From contig OZ251457.1 of the NCBI GenBank assembly GCA_965242565.1, positions 3,195,940 through 3,259,939 of the forward strand: 64,000 nt of DNA. Reading direction: 5' to 3'. Positions 1 to 8,546 of this stretch are shown piece after piece. A program made the translations under genes and the position numbers. The notes below the pieces were generated by a model. The model was not told where the DNA came from and ran no database searches. It saw nothing but the letters and a program-made list of their open reading frames with translations. This DNA is from CATQGW01 sp965242565 (GTDB lineage: Bacteria > Chloroflexota > Dehalococcoidia > Bin125). Numbering within the stretch: the stretch's first letter is position 1; each line of letters begins with the position of its first letter.

Positions 1-415
1 TGGCCGTCGGCGGCTCCAGATCAAGCGGCAACGCGCGCTCCGCGGCATCCAACAGGTCGATCAGGTCGCCGATCTCTTCAATCGCGGAAGCGAACTCCTC
101 GTCCTCCCAGTCGTCGTCGTAGACATTCTGGCAAGCGCCCGCCGCAACCGCGAACAGAGTGCTGATCCACGGATTCCCGACATGGTCGGCGACATGATGC
201 ACAATCACCCGCCCGTCCGCCTGACTCTCGAATGGCCACCCCCGCGCGGCGGCGAGCGCTGCAATGCGCCGCGCCGCCGCCCCCCACAACTGCTCCGACG
301 CCCGTCGGCGATCGCCCTGCGCGATCATCTCCGCCGCGTGCTCCAGCAGCCGCCGACAGTAGACAGCATCGCCCTCGATGGGCGGGCTTGGGGCATCGGC
401 GCTGCCGGTAGTCAT
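1..415 (-). CDS. PaREP1-like small helical protein (3' end cut by window edge)
   Basis: Reading the minus strand from an ATG at 413-415 gives 138 codons that run off the left edge. The protein opens with a short leader followed by a helix with LLEHAAEMIAQGD, then RASEQLWGAAARR and a segment ending QNVYDDDW. These match, position for position, two complete genes at 8061-8486 and 8547-8954, so this is a third paralog. The pattern (alpha-helical, GD..QASE..W.AA, then Q/H-N-x-Y-E/D) resembles the PaREP1 family known mainly from archaea. No biochemical role is established for that family; a relation to the HEPN fold is my inference. The gene next to it is divergent (R2-like protein at 540). Confidence 0.6.
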   Translation of the reverse strand, partial: MTTGSADAPSPPIEGDAVYCRRLLEHAAEMIAQGDRRRASEQLWGAAARRIAALAAARGWPFESQADGRVIVHHVADHVGNPWISTLFAVAAGACQNVYDDDWEDEEFASAIEEIGDLIDLLDAAERALPLDLEPPTA

Positions 416-539
416 CGCGCAATCACTCTCACGCCGGCGCGACCCCCGCGCCGTCTGCCGCCCATTGTGCCACACCAAGCGCACAGTCTGATATGCTCGC
501 CCCAGCCGCACGGCAAGACGCGCACAGCGGAGGATCACC

Positions 540-1574
540 ATGGTCACCTCGATCGAAAACCCCGGCCTCTACCTCGACTGGCTCAACCTCGAAACCGACG
601 ACGAATTCGAAGTCGAACCGGGGCGCAAGGGCATCACCCTCGCCTCCATCAACCAGCGCATGGTCAGCGCCGACGGACACGACGAGGCCGACTCCCGCTC
701 CTTCGCGCCCCGCGGCATCACCGCCGACCCCCGCTCCAACGCGCACGGACGCCAGTACCGCGACAAGGGCGATGTCTGGTCCGAGAGCGCCATGCTCCTC
801 TACGAAGAGGCCCTCCAGCGGCAGTGGTCCAGCGCCCGCGACATCCCCTGGGACACCATCGGCGATCAGCCCGACGACATCGAGCGCGCCATGTGTACCC
901 TCTGCACCTTCCTCACCCAGGTCGAATTCATCGCCGGCGACGTGCCCGGACGCTTCCTCGAAACCGTCCACCCCGACTTCTTCGAGTCCCAGCTCTTCCT
1001 CGGCACCCAGCTGATGGACGAAGCGCGCCACCTCGATGTCTTCCGCAAGCGCGCCCTCGTCAACGGCGGCGGCCTCTCCCCCGCCGGCCTCGGCGCCGTC
1101 GGACTGCTCGCCCTCGACGACTTCACCGAAATGACCGCCATCCTCCACCTCTTCGCCGAGGGCCTCGTCCAGTCCCTCTTCCGCATGGGCGAACTGATCG
1201 GCCAGAACGAAGCCGAAAAGCGCATGTTCCGCCTCTCCGCGCAGGACGAGAGCCGCCACCTTGCCTTCGGCGTCACCCACACCAAGTACACCGTCGAAAC
1301 CCAGCCCTGGCGCAAGGAAGAACTCCACCACTACCTCGACGTCAACGAGCGCGTGCAGAACACCCAGGCTGGGCTCACCACCAACCCGATCACCGGCGAA
1401 GCCCTCGCCGTGCTCGCCGGCGGCGGCATCGAGCACCTCGACGAGGGCTACAACCTCGTCCTGCTCATGCGCAAAAAGCAGATGAACGAGTACTACCACC
1501 GCCTCCAGGTCGTCGGCCTCGGCGACCGACTCGACCGCATGGCCCCGGAGATGCGCGAACTGATCGACGTCTAG
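540..1574 (+). CDS. R2-like ferritin-superfamily di-metal protein
   Basis: A 344-residue protein of the ferritin-like/ribonucleotide reductase R2-like fold, probably an R2lox-type oxidase or relative. All six expected metal ligands can be placed: Glu at 89/90 in YEEALQRQW, Glu129 in TQVEF, the ExxH motif at 161-164 (DEARH), Glu207 in FAEGL, and a second ExxH at 237-240 (DESRH). The start has a GGAGG-type ribosome site six to eight bases upstream. The downstream gene, 68 bp away on the same strand, is a diverged paralog that lacks most ligands. Substrate is unknown; a true R2 subunit is unlikely because no large ribonucleotide reductase subunit is nearby. Confidence 0.8.
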   Translation: MVTSIENPGLYLDWLNLETDDEFEVEPGRKGITLASINQRMVSADGHDEADSRSFAPRGITADPRSNAHGRQYRDKGDVWSESAMLLYEEALQRQWSSARDIPWDTIGDQPDDIERAMCTLCTFLTQVEFIAGDVPGRFLETVHPDFFESQLFLGTQLMDEARHLDVFRKRALVNGGGLSPAGLGAVGLLALDDFTEMTAILHLFAEGLVQSLFRMGELIGQNEAEKRMFRLSAQDESRHLAFGVTHTKYTVETQPWRKEELHHYLDVNERVQNTQAGLTTNPITGEALAVLAGGGIEHLDEGYNLVLLMRKKQMNEYYHRLQVVGLGDRLDRMAPEMRELIDV

Positions 1575-1642
1575 CCGTCGCCGAGACACCCGGCGGGCGG
1601 CGCAACCCGGCACACCACAGGCACAACAGGGGAGGCAGGGCA

Positions 1643-2905
1643 ATGGAGCTCAGCCAGGCAACCAAAATGCGCGCCGGCGCGCGCGGCTGGTCCGAAGAAC
1701 TGATCGCCCGCATCGAAGAATCACCGGCCCCGGTCGGCCAGATCGAAGCGCTGCTCCAGATCAACATCGAACCCGAGCGCATCGGCAAATGGCTCGACTT
1801 CGTCGAGACCAACCCCGACCACCCCTTCGGCACCCGCGCCCAATTCGTCATGTTCCAGCCCGCCGGCGAACAGGGCCTCAAGCCCACCCCCTCCGCCGAC
1901 GGCATGCGCCTCACCGACGTCGACATCGGCTCCTACGCCCATGTGCCCGACGTCTGGGACCTGCAAAACGACACCCCGCGCGGCACCCGCCCCGTCCCCG
2001 GCCTGCACATGCCCGCCGGCTACTCCATCTACAACCGCCACGAGGTCTGGGCCGAAGGCGTCGGCGACCTCTACGAAGACGCCATCCGCGACCGCTGGGT
2101 CCCCGCCACCGACCTCGACTGGCAAAACCGCCCCGAACTCTCCCAGGAAGTCGAGCGCGCCACCGGGCAACTCTGCGCCGTCTACTCCACCTACGGCATC
2201 GCCGAGCAGAAAATCATCAGCAAGTGGTTCGAGGAAATCTCCTACGGCTTCCACGAAGTCAAACTCTTCCTCGCCACCCAGGTCTACGACGCCGGCCGCA
2301 AGGTCGAAGCCCTGCGCAAGCGCGCACTGCTCGGCGACGGCCTGATCGGCAAAGCCCCCCTCGGCGACATCACCTCCTCCTGGTACGCCGCCCTCACCTT
2401 CTCCGACATGATCATCGCACTCGACGTCGTCTACAAGTCCTACGAAGTCACCGCCTTCGAAGCCGCCGCCGACTGGGCCCGCAGCGACTTCGACCGCGAC
2501 CTCTTCAGCCGCCTCGCCGGCGACTCCCACCGCCACCTCGAATACGGCCTCAAGCACCTCGAGTGGTACAACCGCTACGCCGACCGCGCCGAAGAGCACA
2601 TCGGCATCTTCCTCGCCAAGGCCGAAGCCGCGCTCTCCAGCGAAATGGCCCAGTCCAACGTCGAGCGCGAAGCGCTCGCCGTCCTCTACGCCGACGGCGT
2701 CGAGCGCATCGACGTCGGCATCGAGCAACTCGGCAAACTCCGCGAGCGCCAGTACCGCGAATACGTCACCCGCCTCCACCAGGCCGGCATCCACCGCCAC
2801 GGCGACGCCGTCCCCATCCTCCCTCTCGCCGCCCAGGACCCCCTCCTCGCCAGCCTCAACCCCCAGGTCCTCGCCGAAGGCACCCTCGCCACCCGCCAAT
2901 CCTGA
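1643..2905 (+). CDS. R2-like ferritin-fold paralog with degraded metal site
   Basis: This 420-residue protein starts at the ATG at 1643, preceded by GGGGAGG. It aligns with its upstream neighbour throughout the helical core (YEDAIRDRW, ATQVYDAGRK, GDSHRHLEYG, REALAVL near the C-terminus) but has an extra N-terminal stretch of about 60 residues. Metal ligands are mostly lost: the first ExxH has become A217-G-R-K220, the second has Ser295 in place of Glu while keeping His298, and the Glu of the second helix is replaced by Tyr. Only the first-helix Glu145 and His298 remain. It probably does not bind a di-metal centre by itself. It is likely co-transcribed with, and may partner, the intact copy. 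Confidence 0.7.
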   Translation: MELSQATKMRAGARGWSEELIARIEESPAPVGQIEALLQINIEPERIGKWLDFVETNPDHPFGTRAQFVMFQPAGEQGLKPTPSADGMRLTDVDIGSYAHVPDVWDLQNDTPRGTRPVPGLHMPAGYSIYNRHEVWAEGVGDLYEDAIRDRWVPATDLDWQNRPELSQEVERATGQLCAVYSTYGIAEQKIISKWFEEISYGFHEVKLFLATQVYDAGRKVEALRKRALLGDGLIGKAPLGDITSSWYAALTFSDMIIALDVVYKSYEVTAFEAAADWARSDFDRDLFSRLAGDSHRHLEYGLKHLEWYNRYADRAEEHIGIFLAKAEAALSSEMAQSNVEREALAVLYADGVERIDVGIEQLGKLRERQYREYVTRLHQAGIHRHGDAVPILPLAAQDPLLASLNPQVLAEGTLATRQS

Positions 2906-2986
2906 CCGCCTCTCGCCTTCGGTCTCCCCCGTTGCAGGGAAGACACAGAAGAGAGCGGCCGGGAATGACGAAAGCGTGAGCAGCAG

Positions 2987-4843
2987 CTAGCCGCTGAGCC
3001 GGCGGAGGGCGTTGAGCGGGCCGCCGGGGGTGGGGTCGCTGAGCAGGTCGCCGGCCTCTGCGGCTTCTTCGGGATCGCCGGCCAGCGTGACGCGGTCGTG
3101 GAGGTAGAGCGGGGTGTCGCCGTCGGGGATGATCGCTTCGCCGCCGCGCAGCATGACCAGGACGCGGACGCCGCCGGGCAGGGCGATACCGCGCAGCGGC
3201 TCGCCGTGCAGCTGCGGGTTGCGCATGATCACCTCGGCCAGGCCGGAGTCGGGATCGCGCAGCGCGCCGCCCAGACCGGGGCGGAGGACGGCGCTTTCCA
3301 GCGTCCAGAGCGCGACCTCGGCCGCGCTGTAGGCCTCGATTTCGAGCGCTTCGAGCTGCTGATGCTGCGCGTCGGACCAAGCGATGATGCGGAGGTCGGG
3401 ATCGCGCGCGCGGAGCGCGCGGGCGAGCTGCGCGGTCTGCTCGGGCGACGGGGCGTCGGTGATCACGGCGGCTTCCGCGTCCCTCGGGTCTTGCGCGTGC
3501 TCGGCGGGAGCGTCGGCTGATGCGCGGATGATGGAGCGTCCGGCTTCGCTGAGGCGCTCGGCCAGGGCGTCGGCGAGTCGACCCTCGCCGAAGAGCAGGA
3601 TTGCGCCGCGACGGGCGCGAGCGTCGGGGCGTCCGGCGAGCCAGGCGAAGAGCGGCGGGGCGATCACCGTCGTGAGCAGCGCCATCAGCAGCAGCGCGCC
3701 GTGCTGGCCGGCGTCGATGATGTGCAGTTCCTCGGCGATTGCGCCGGCGGCGAGAACGAGGCTGAGGTTGGCGCTGAGCAGCGCGCCGCCGGCGAGGCCG
3801 CGCCGCAGTCCAAAGGCGGGCGCGAGGCCGAGCAGCGCGGGCGTCATTTTGGCGGCGAAGGCGATCAGCAATAGCAGCGGCGCGAGCAGGAAGTGGTCCC
3901 AGGAGTCGAAGACCGCGCCGAGGTCGAGCGTCGCGCCGGAATAGATGAAGAAGATCGGCACGAAGAAGCCGTAGCCGAGCGCGTCGAGCTTGACGCGCAG
4001 GATCGAGCCGTGGCGCGGGGAGATGACGGTGGCGGCGAGTCCGGCCATGAACGCGCCGAGCACCAGCTCGACGCCCACGACCTGGGAGAGGGCGACGAAC
4101 ATGACCAGCAGGGCGAGGGCGGCGCGGATTTTGAGCTGGGAGGAGGTCTGCGCCAGCTCGTGCATCGTGCGCGGCAGGACGGGGAAGCGTCCGCCGCCGT
4201 AGCTGGCGGCCCAGAGCAGCACCGCCAGCGCGCTGGGGATCGCCAGCAGCAGAAAGAAGCGCCAGCCGATGCCCTCGCGTTCGAGCGCGGCGACCACGCC
4301 GACGCCGACGATGGCGGCGAACTCGAGCATGAAGCCGCCGACGAGCAGCGGCTGCGCGAGGCCGCCGAGGTCGGGGCGGTCCTTGAGCACAGGCACGACC
4401 ACACCGACGGCGGTGGCCATCAGGATGAAGAGCAGCATCGGAATTTGTTCGGACTCGATCAGCCCGACGCGCTCGATGCCGGTCAGGCAGGCCCAGGTGG
4501 CGAAGGCGACGAGGGTGAGCAGGAGCAGGCCGGAGATCAGCGGTTGGCGGAGCGCGACGCCGGGGATCCACCAGCGGTCGCCGGGGCGGCGGGCGATTGC
4601 ACCGAGGTTGATTTCGAGGCCGGAGAGGAACATCAGGTAGGCGAAGCCGAAGAGGGCGAGGAAGGTGAGCCACTCGTTGGGCTCGATGATGCCGAGCAGG
4701 GGGCGTCCGAAGATGATGCCGACCAGCACCTCGCCGACGACGGCGGGCAGCATGCCGCCGGTCAGCCGCCAGCTGACGAACGGCACGAGTACGGCGAGCG
4801 CCGAGACGAGCAGGAGCGGGGTGAAATCGACGGATGGTTCCAC
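2987..4843 (-). CDS. CPA2-type cation:proton antiporter with TrkA-like tail
   Basis: A 618-residue inner-membrane protein. About the first 390 residues form a dozen hydrophobic segments typical of Na+/H+ or K+/H+ exchangers of the CPA2 (KefB/KefC-like) family, including FLSGLEINL early on and a central stretch with FVPIFFIYSGATLDL. The cytoplasmic tail has a Rossmann-like part beginning ILLFGEGRLADAL, whose glycine motif is reduced (G-x-G only), and ends with a TrkA-C-like segment around residues 520-605. The weak nucleotide motif suggests the regulatory domain may have lost NAD(H) binding. The stop codon directly abuts a short palindromic repeat. The hydrolase gene at 4856-5656 lies 12 bp upstream in the same direction, so the two may share a transcript. 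Confidence 0.85.
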   Translation of the reverse strand: MEPSVDFTPLLLVSALAVLVPFVSWRLTGGMLPAVVGEVLVGIIFGRPLLGIIEPNEWLTFLALFGFAYLMFLSGLEINLGAIARRPGDRWWIPGVALRQPLISGLLLLTLVAFATWACLTGIERVGLIESEQIPMLLFILMATAVGVVVPVLKDRPDLGGLAQPLLVGGFMLEFAAIVGVGVVAALEREGIGWRFFLLLAIPSALAVLLWAASYGGGRFPVLPRTMHELAQTSSQLKIRAALALLVMFVALSQVVGVELVLGAFMAGLAATVISPRHGSILRVKLDALGYGFFVPIFFIYSGATLDLGAVFDSWDHFLLAPLLLLIAFAAKMTPALLGLAPAFGLRRGLAGGALLSANLSLVLAAGAIAEELHIIDAGQHGALLLMALLTTVIAPPLFAWLAGRPDARARRGAILLFGEGRLADALAERLSEAGRSIIRASADAPAEHAQDPRDAEAAVITDAPSPEQTAQLARALRARDPDLRIIAWSDAQHQQLEALEIEAYSAAEVALWTLESAVLRPGLGGALRDPDSGLAEVIMRNPQLHGEPLRGIALPGGVRVLVMLRGGEAIIPDGDTPLYLHDRVTLAGDPEEAAEAGDLLSDPTPGGPLNALRRLSG

Positions 4844-4855
4844 CGCCGCGCCGCC

Positions 4856-5656
4856 CTAGCCGTCCGCGCCGTCAGTGTGGGGGTCAAACTCGGCGAAGAA
4901 GTCGAGCGCGGCGGCGTTGAATTGGTCGGCTGCGCCGATGTTGACGGCGTGCGGGGCGGGGACGCGGATCACGCGCATGTTGGCGGCGTGGCGCTCGGCC
5001 CACTCGCGCGCGGGGCGGAAGGCCTCCTCGCGGTCGCCGGCGATCAGCAGCGTGGGCACGGTGTTGTGTGGCAGCCGCTCGCGCATTGAGGTGTGGGGTG
5101 AGGTGTGGAGCATCGTGCGGGCGATGCCGATGGGCGTGCTGCGGCGCATGTCGGCGTCGAACTGGGCGCGCTGCGCGTCGGAGAGCGCGCGGGCGCGGCG
5201 CGGGCAGAGCGGGTGCGACAGCACCGCCTCGATTCCGCCGTCGGCGATCTGCGCCGCGCGTTGGCGCGCGCCCGCCGGGTCGCGGATGCGGACGCCGTCG
5301 GAAAAGGCGGAATGGGAGTTGGTGACGATGTGGGCGATCACGTCGTCGGGGCGCGACATCACATAATTGAGCGTGATGGCCGCGCCGAGCGACTGGCCGA
5401 CGACGAACCAGCGCTGCGCGCCGACCAGCTCGCGGAGCGCGTCGAAGCGCTCGGCGTAGCGGTCGGGGTGGTAGGCGGCGGGGTCGTCGGGCGCGGGCGA
5501 GCGTCCGTGTCCGAGCAGTTCGATCACGACGGTGCGGTAGCGCTGCCGGAAGGCGTCGAGGTTGGGCAGCCAGTGGGCGCGGCAGGTAAGGATGCCGTGA
5601 ACGAAGAGGACGGCCGGGGCGTCGGGCGGCCCGCCGATGTCGTAGGCGATGTCCAT
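4856..5656 (-). CDS. alpha/beta hydrolase
   Basis: A 266-residue soluble hydrolase. The start chosen is the ATG at 5654-5656 (MDIAYDIGG), because the longer open frame upstream is made of repeat DNA. The fold is recognisable from LFVHGILTC (oxyanion region), the nucleophile elbow GQSLGAA, a late acid strand LIAGDREEAF and a C-terminal histidine in VPAPHAVN. It resembles proline iminopeptidase/esterase-like hydrolases, but the substrate cannot be told. It is 12 bp upstream of the antiporter gene and probably heads a two-gene operon. Confidence 0.8.
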   Translation of the reverse strand: MDIAYDIGGPPDAPAVLFVHGILTCRAHWLPNLDAFRQRYRTVVIELLGHGRSPAPDDPAAYHPDRYAERFDALRELVGAQRWFVVGQSLGAAITLNYVMSRPDDVIAHIVTNSHSAFSDGVRIRDPAGARQRAAQIADGGIEAVLSHPLCPRRARALSDAQRAQFDADMRRSTPIGIARTMLHTSPHTSMRERLPHNTVPTLLIAGDREEAFRPAREWAERHAANMRVIRVPAPHAVNIGAADQFNAAALDFFAEFDPHTDGADG

Positions 5657-6056
5657 GGTGGGTACGGTAGCTGCGCCGCACACTTCAGGGGGCAACCGCC
5701 TCCTTCCGCCATTCCCGCCTCCATCCCCAATCATTCCCGCCTCCCCTTCCCCGTCATACCCGCTCCCACCCTCCGTCATACCCGCGCTTGCCGCGGGTAT
5801 CTCGACGTGAACAGCACCCAACCCCCACCCCCAAGATTCCGTCGCCCCAGACTTGATCTGGGGACCAAACCTAACGTCGTGCGCAGCGCAGGAGCCCCGA
5901 GCGATCCCGCCAACGCCGTTCGCAGGACGTCCCGGTACTCCGCCTCGCTAACCACCGCCGCATAGGCCCCAGATCAAGTCTGAGGCGACGGAAGGGAGCC
6001 GGGAATGACGAGGAGAGGAAAGTGTGAGCAGCCCCCAGCCCGCAGCCAGCCCGCCC
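5657..6056. repeat. 400-bp intergenic repeat cluster
   Basis: No gene is seen here. The stretch is a mosaic of palindromic repeats that recur elsewhere. At 5774-5810 is the hairpin-forming unit CATACCCGCGCTTGCCGCGG followed by GTATCTCGACGTG. At 5845-5863 is the 19-bp palindrome CCCCAGACTTGATCTGGGG, and its inverse lies at 5967-5990 with one mismatch, so the pair brackets about 100 bp. Half units ending in GGGAATGACG occur around 6001-6010. The cluster separates two genes transcribed away from and into it, and could act as a bidirectional terminator or be a remnant of a mini-element like the one at 34410-34759. Confidence 0.8.
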
Positions 6057-6890
6057 CTAGCCCGCAACCTGCGGACGCGGCGCAGACGCCTGCTCCGCCC
6101 CGATCCCCGCCAGATGCCCCAGGTAAATCGGCACCAGCGGCAGCACGCACGGCGAGATAAACGAGACGAAGCCGCCCGCGAACGCGATCAGCGCCGAGCC
6201 CAGGTTGAGGTCCAGCATCTCGTCGCCGTCGTTGGCCAGAATGTCCACGCCCAGCGATCCCAGCGCCTCATTGAGCACCACCACGCGATCCAGCGCGATC
6301 AGCATCCCCACGAAGATCAGCAGGACGCCCGAAATCACCCCCACCAGCGGCATCCAGCGGTTCATCTTCCGCAGGAAATTGGTCGACGCCCCCAGCGCCA
6401 GCCCCACCAGCAGGAACGGGATGCCCAGCCCCGCCGCGTAGCAGATCAGCAGAATCACCGCCTGAAAGAGCGACGCCGAGTCCAGCGCCAGCACCAGAAT
6501 GCCCGCCAGAATCGGTCCTACGCACGGCGTCCAGCCGACCGAGAATGCCACGCCCACCACCAGCGAGCGGGCGTAATCCGCCGTCGCCCGAATTCCGCTC
6601 GCCCGCGGCGCCGCCGACGCCGGCCCGGCCGCGCCGCCGACCTGGAAGCTGCGGTAGAGAAACTCGATCCGGATCACATCCGCCAGGTGCAGGCCCAGAA
6701 TCACCAGCAGCGCGCCCGCCACCCGCTGGAACCAGACCAGCTCATCGCTGAACGCCGAGCCCAGCGCCCCCAGCAGCGCTCCCAGCGCCACGAACACCAC
6801 GCTGAACCCCAGCACAAACGCGGCAGCGTGGAAGAACACCACGCGCCGCGCGCCTGTCCCGCCCCCGGCGACCGCTCCTGCAACAGCCAT
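6057..6890 (-). CDS. CcdA/DsbD-like thiol-disulfide transporter, circularly permuted
   Basis: A 277-residue membrane protein of the CcdA family, which moves reducing equivalents across the membrane for cytochrome c maturation or periplasmic thioredoxins. Both redox cysteines are present: C123 in GWTPCVGPIL and C248 in FISPCVLPLVP. In canonical CcdA the SPCxLPL helix is the first transmembrane segment; here it is the last, at residues about 232-262. The protein begins directly with what is normally helix 2 (FHAAAFVLGFSVVFVALG, about 19-38). A polar linker of about 28 residues joins normal helix 6 to the moved helix. No SPCxLP helix is encoded upstream of 6890. Neighbours give no clue to the partner. 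Confidence 0.8.
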   Translation of the reverse strand: MAVAGAVAGGGTGARRVVFFHAAAFVLGFSVVFVALGALLGALGSAFSDELVWFQRVAGALLVILGLHLADVIRIEFLYRSFQVGGAAGPASAAPRASGIRATADYARSLVVGVAFSVGWTPCVGPILAGILVLALDSASLFQAVILLICYAAGLGIPFLLVGLALGASTNFLRKMNRWMPLVGVISGVLLIFVGMLIALDRVVVLNEALGSLGVDILANDGDEMLDLNLGSALIAFAGGFVSFISPCVLPLVPIYLGHLAGIGAEQASAPRPQVAG

Positions 6891-7118
6891 ACCGCGATCT
6901 TACTCCACTCTCCCTACGGCGGTTCACACTTCCGCCGTACCGCCCCTCATCCGTCATTCCAGCGCACGCTGGAATCTAAACCCAACTCCGCTCCCGGTGC
7001 CGGAGGCCCGAACTGCCCACCAACGCCAGTTCGTAGGTAGTCTCGCTACGCCGTGCCGCGGACAGCCGCCGCATAGATTCCCGCTCGGGGGCGGGAATGA
7101 CAGAAGTGTGAACAGGCC
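6891..7118. repeat. short palindromes between ccdA-like and dehydrogenase genes
   Basis: A gap of 228 bp with three inverted repeats and no gene. At 6915-6939 is an 8-bp stem TACGGCGG/CCGCCGTA with a TTCACACTT loop. At 6957-6974 is the perfect palindrome TTCCAGCGCACGCTGGAA. At 7077-7098 is the 22-bp unit ATTCCCGC/GCGGGAAT with loop TCGGGG, which could terminate transcription. The last unit runs through GTGTGAACAGGCCCTA, whose final three bases are the stop codon of the dehydrogenase gene on the minus strand. Confidence 0.75.
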
Positions 7119-7991
7119 CTACGCCAGCCCCGCGTCCTCTTCGGCCGCCTCCAGCGTCGCCATCGGCGACTTCAGGCCGAGCCCCCGGTTCTTCGCGCGG
7201 AAGAGGTAATCCGCCGCCGCGCTCGCCAGCGGCAGCGGCATCCCCTCCTCGCGCGCCGCCTGCACTGCCAGCGAGACATCCTTCGCCGCCCACTGCAGGA
7301 AGAACGTCGGATCGTCGAAGTTCCGCTCCAGCATCGTCGGCATGTTGCCCACGTAGCCGCGCGCCGAGGCGACGCTCATCACCTCGTAGGTCTGCTGCGG
7401 GTCGAGCCCGGCCTTCTGCGCCAGCACCGACGCCTCCATCAGCACCTGCATGCAGGTCAGCCCGACCATGTTGTTGATGATCTTGGTCATCGCGCCCATG
7501 CCCAGCTCGCCCATGTGGAACACGTTGTTGCCGATGCACTCCAGCACCGGCTTGTATCTGTCGAACGCCGCGCGGCCGCCGCCCACCATCACCGCCAGCT
7601 CGGCCCGTTCCGCGCCCACCACGCCGTTGGAGACCGGCGAGTCGAGCAGCGTCACGCCCTGTTCCGCCGCCCGCTCCGCCAGCCGCCGCACCGTCGAGGG
7701 CAGATTGGTGCTCAGGTCGAAGCAGACCAGCCCCGGCTCCGCGCCCTCCAGGATGCCCTCGTTCCCGCGCAGTACGGCCTCCACCTCCGGCGGCCCCGGC
7801 AGCGAGGTCAGCACCACCTCGCACTGCGACGCCACCGCCGCCGGCGACTCCGCCCAGGCCGCGCCCAACTCAATCAGGTTGGCCGTGTGCTCCTCCACGA
7901 GATCGTTGACCACCACCTGGTGGCCGCCCTTGATCACGTTCGCGCACATCGGATTGCCGATGTTGCCCGTCCCGATGAAGCCGACATCCAC
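7119..7991 (-). CDS. NAD(P)-dependent beta-hydroxyacid dehydrogenase (3-hydroxyisobutyrate dehydrogenase family)
   Basis: A 290-residue cytosolic enzyme. The N-terminus carries the dinucleotide fold GFIGTGNIG, followed by the family's substrate-binding signature region LLDSPVSNGV at about residue 116 and the catalytic lysine in GAMTKIINNM at about residue 170. These mark the 3-hydroxyisobutyrate/6-phosphogluconate-type dehydrogenase family, which oxidises beta-hydroxyacids using NAD(P)+. The exact substrate (3-hydroxyisobutyrate, tartronate semialdehyde or another) cannot be decided from sequence. It stands alone; its stop codon coincides with the end of a repeat unit. Confidence 0.85.
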   Translation of the reverse strand: MDVGFIGTGNIGNPMCANVIKGGHQVVVNDLVEEHTANLIELGAAWAESPAAVASQCEVVLTSLPGPPEVEAVLRGNEGILEGAEPGLVCFDLSTNLPSTVRRLAERAAEQGVTLLDSPVSNGVVGAERAELAVMVGGGRAAFDRYKPVLECIGNNVFHMGELGMGAMTKIINNMVGLTCMQVLMEASVLAQKAGLDPQQTYEVMSVASARGYVGNMPTMLERNFDDPTFFLQWAAKDVSLAVQAAREEGMPLPLASAAADYLFRAKNRGLGLKSPMATLEAAEEDAGLA

Positions 7992-8060
7992 GTTGCACCC
8001 CTCTCAGCGCCTCACGCGCAGGAGCGCAGGCTACCGCGCCCGGCCGCTCCGCTGCGTTGC

Positions 8061-8486
8061 TCAGGGACCGTGGCGCTCGCGGTAGTGGCGTCCGTCGGGC
8101 ATCGGCAGATCAACGGGCAGCGTGCAGTGCGCCTCATCCAGCAGCTCGAGCAGCAGCTGAATGCGTTCGAGCCGCGCGCTCAGCTCTTCGAGCGGTATTT
8201 GATCCTCGTAGAAGTTCTGGTGCGTGGTGTCGGCCAGTCCGAAGATGTCGGCGATCGGCGGATTGCCCGACTGATTCGCCATGTAGCGAACGATCGCCCA
8301 GCCGTCCGCATGGCTGCGATTCGGCCAGCCGCGCTCCTTGGCGATCTCCTTGACCCGATGCGCCGCGGCGCCCCAGATCTTCTCCGACACCTGGAGCCGA
8401 TCCCCCTGCGCGATCATCTCCGCCGCGTGCTCCAACATCCGCCGGCTGTGTACCGCGTGGCTCTCGATTGGCTCGGTCGTCGTCAT
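8061..8486 (-). CDS. PaREP1-like small helical protein
   Basis: A 141-residue all-helical protein. Key stretches are LEHAAEMIAQGDRLQVSEKI, WGAAAHRVKEIA, GWPNRSHADGW and HQNFYEDQI. The same arrangement occurs in the neighbouring gene at 8547-8954 and in the cut gene at the window start. The pattern resembles PaREP1 family proteins, which have no assigned activity. This copy and the next are tandem, same strand, 60 bp apart, which suggests duplication. Next to them on the other strand lie a HARE-HTH protein and a HEPN-like protein, so this is an accessory cluster rather than housekeeping. Confidence 0.6.
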   Translation of the reverse strand: MTTTEPIESHAVHSRRMLEHAAEMIAQGDRLQVSEKIWGAAAHRVKEIAKERGWPNRSHADGWAIVRYMANQSGNPPIADIFGLADTTHQNFYEDQIPLEELSARLERIQLLLELLDEAHCTLPVDLPMPDGRHYRERHGP

Positions 8487-8546
8487 CGGTCACCTCATCG
8501 CTTGACCTGCCGCCAGTCTAGCGCCCTGGCGCTTTGCGGCCTGCCG

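Noticed and set aside
182..2905. A very long plus-strand open frame of 907 codons covering two gene regions
   Set aside because: Only its last 420 codons, from ATG 1643, code for a real protein. The upstream part is an arginine/proline-rich shadow in another frame of the R2-like gene at 540-1574, caused by the high GC content.
6024..7040. Plus-strand frame of 338 codons over the ccdA-like gene
   Set aside because: Arg/His/Gln-rich shadow of the membrane protein on the other strand.
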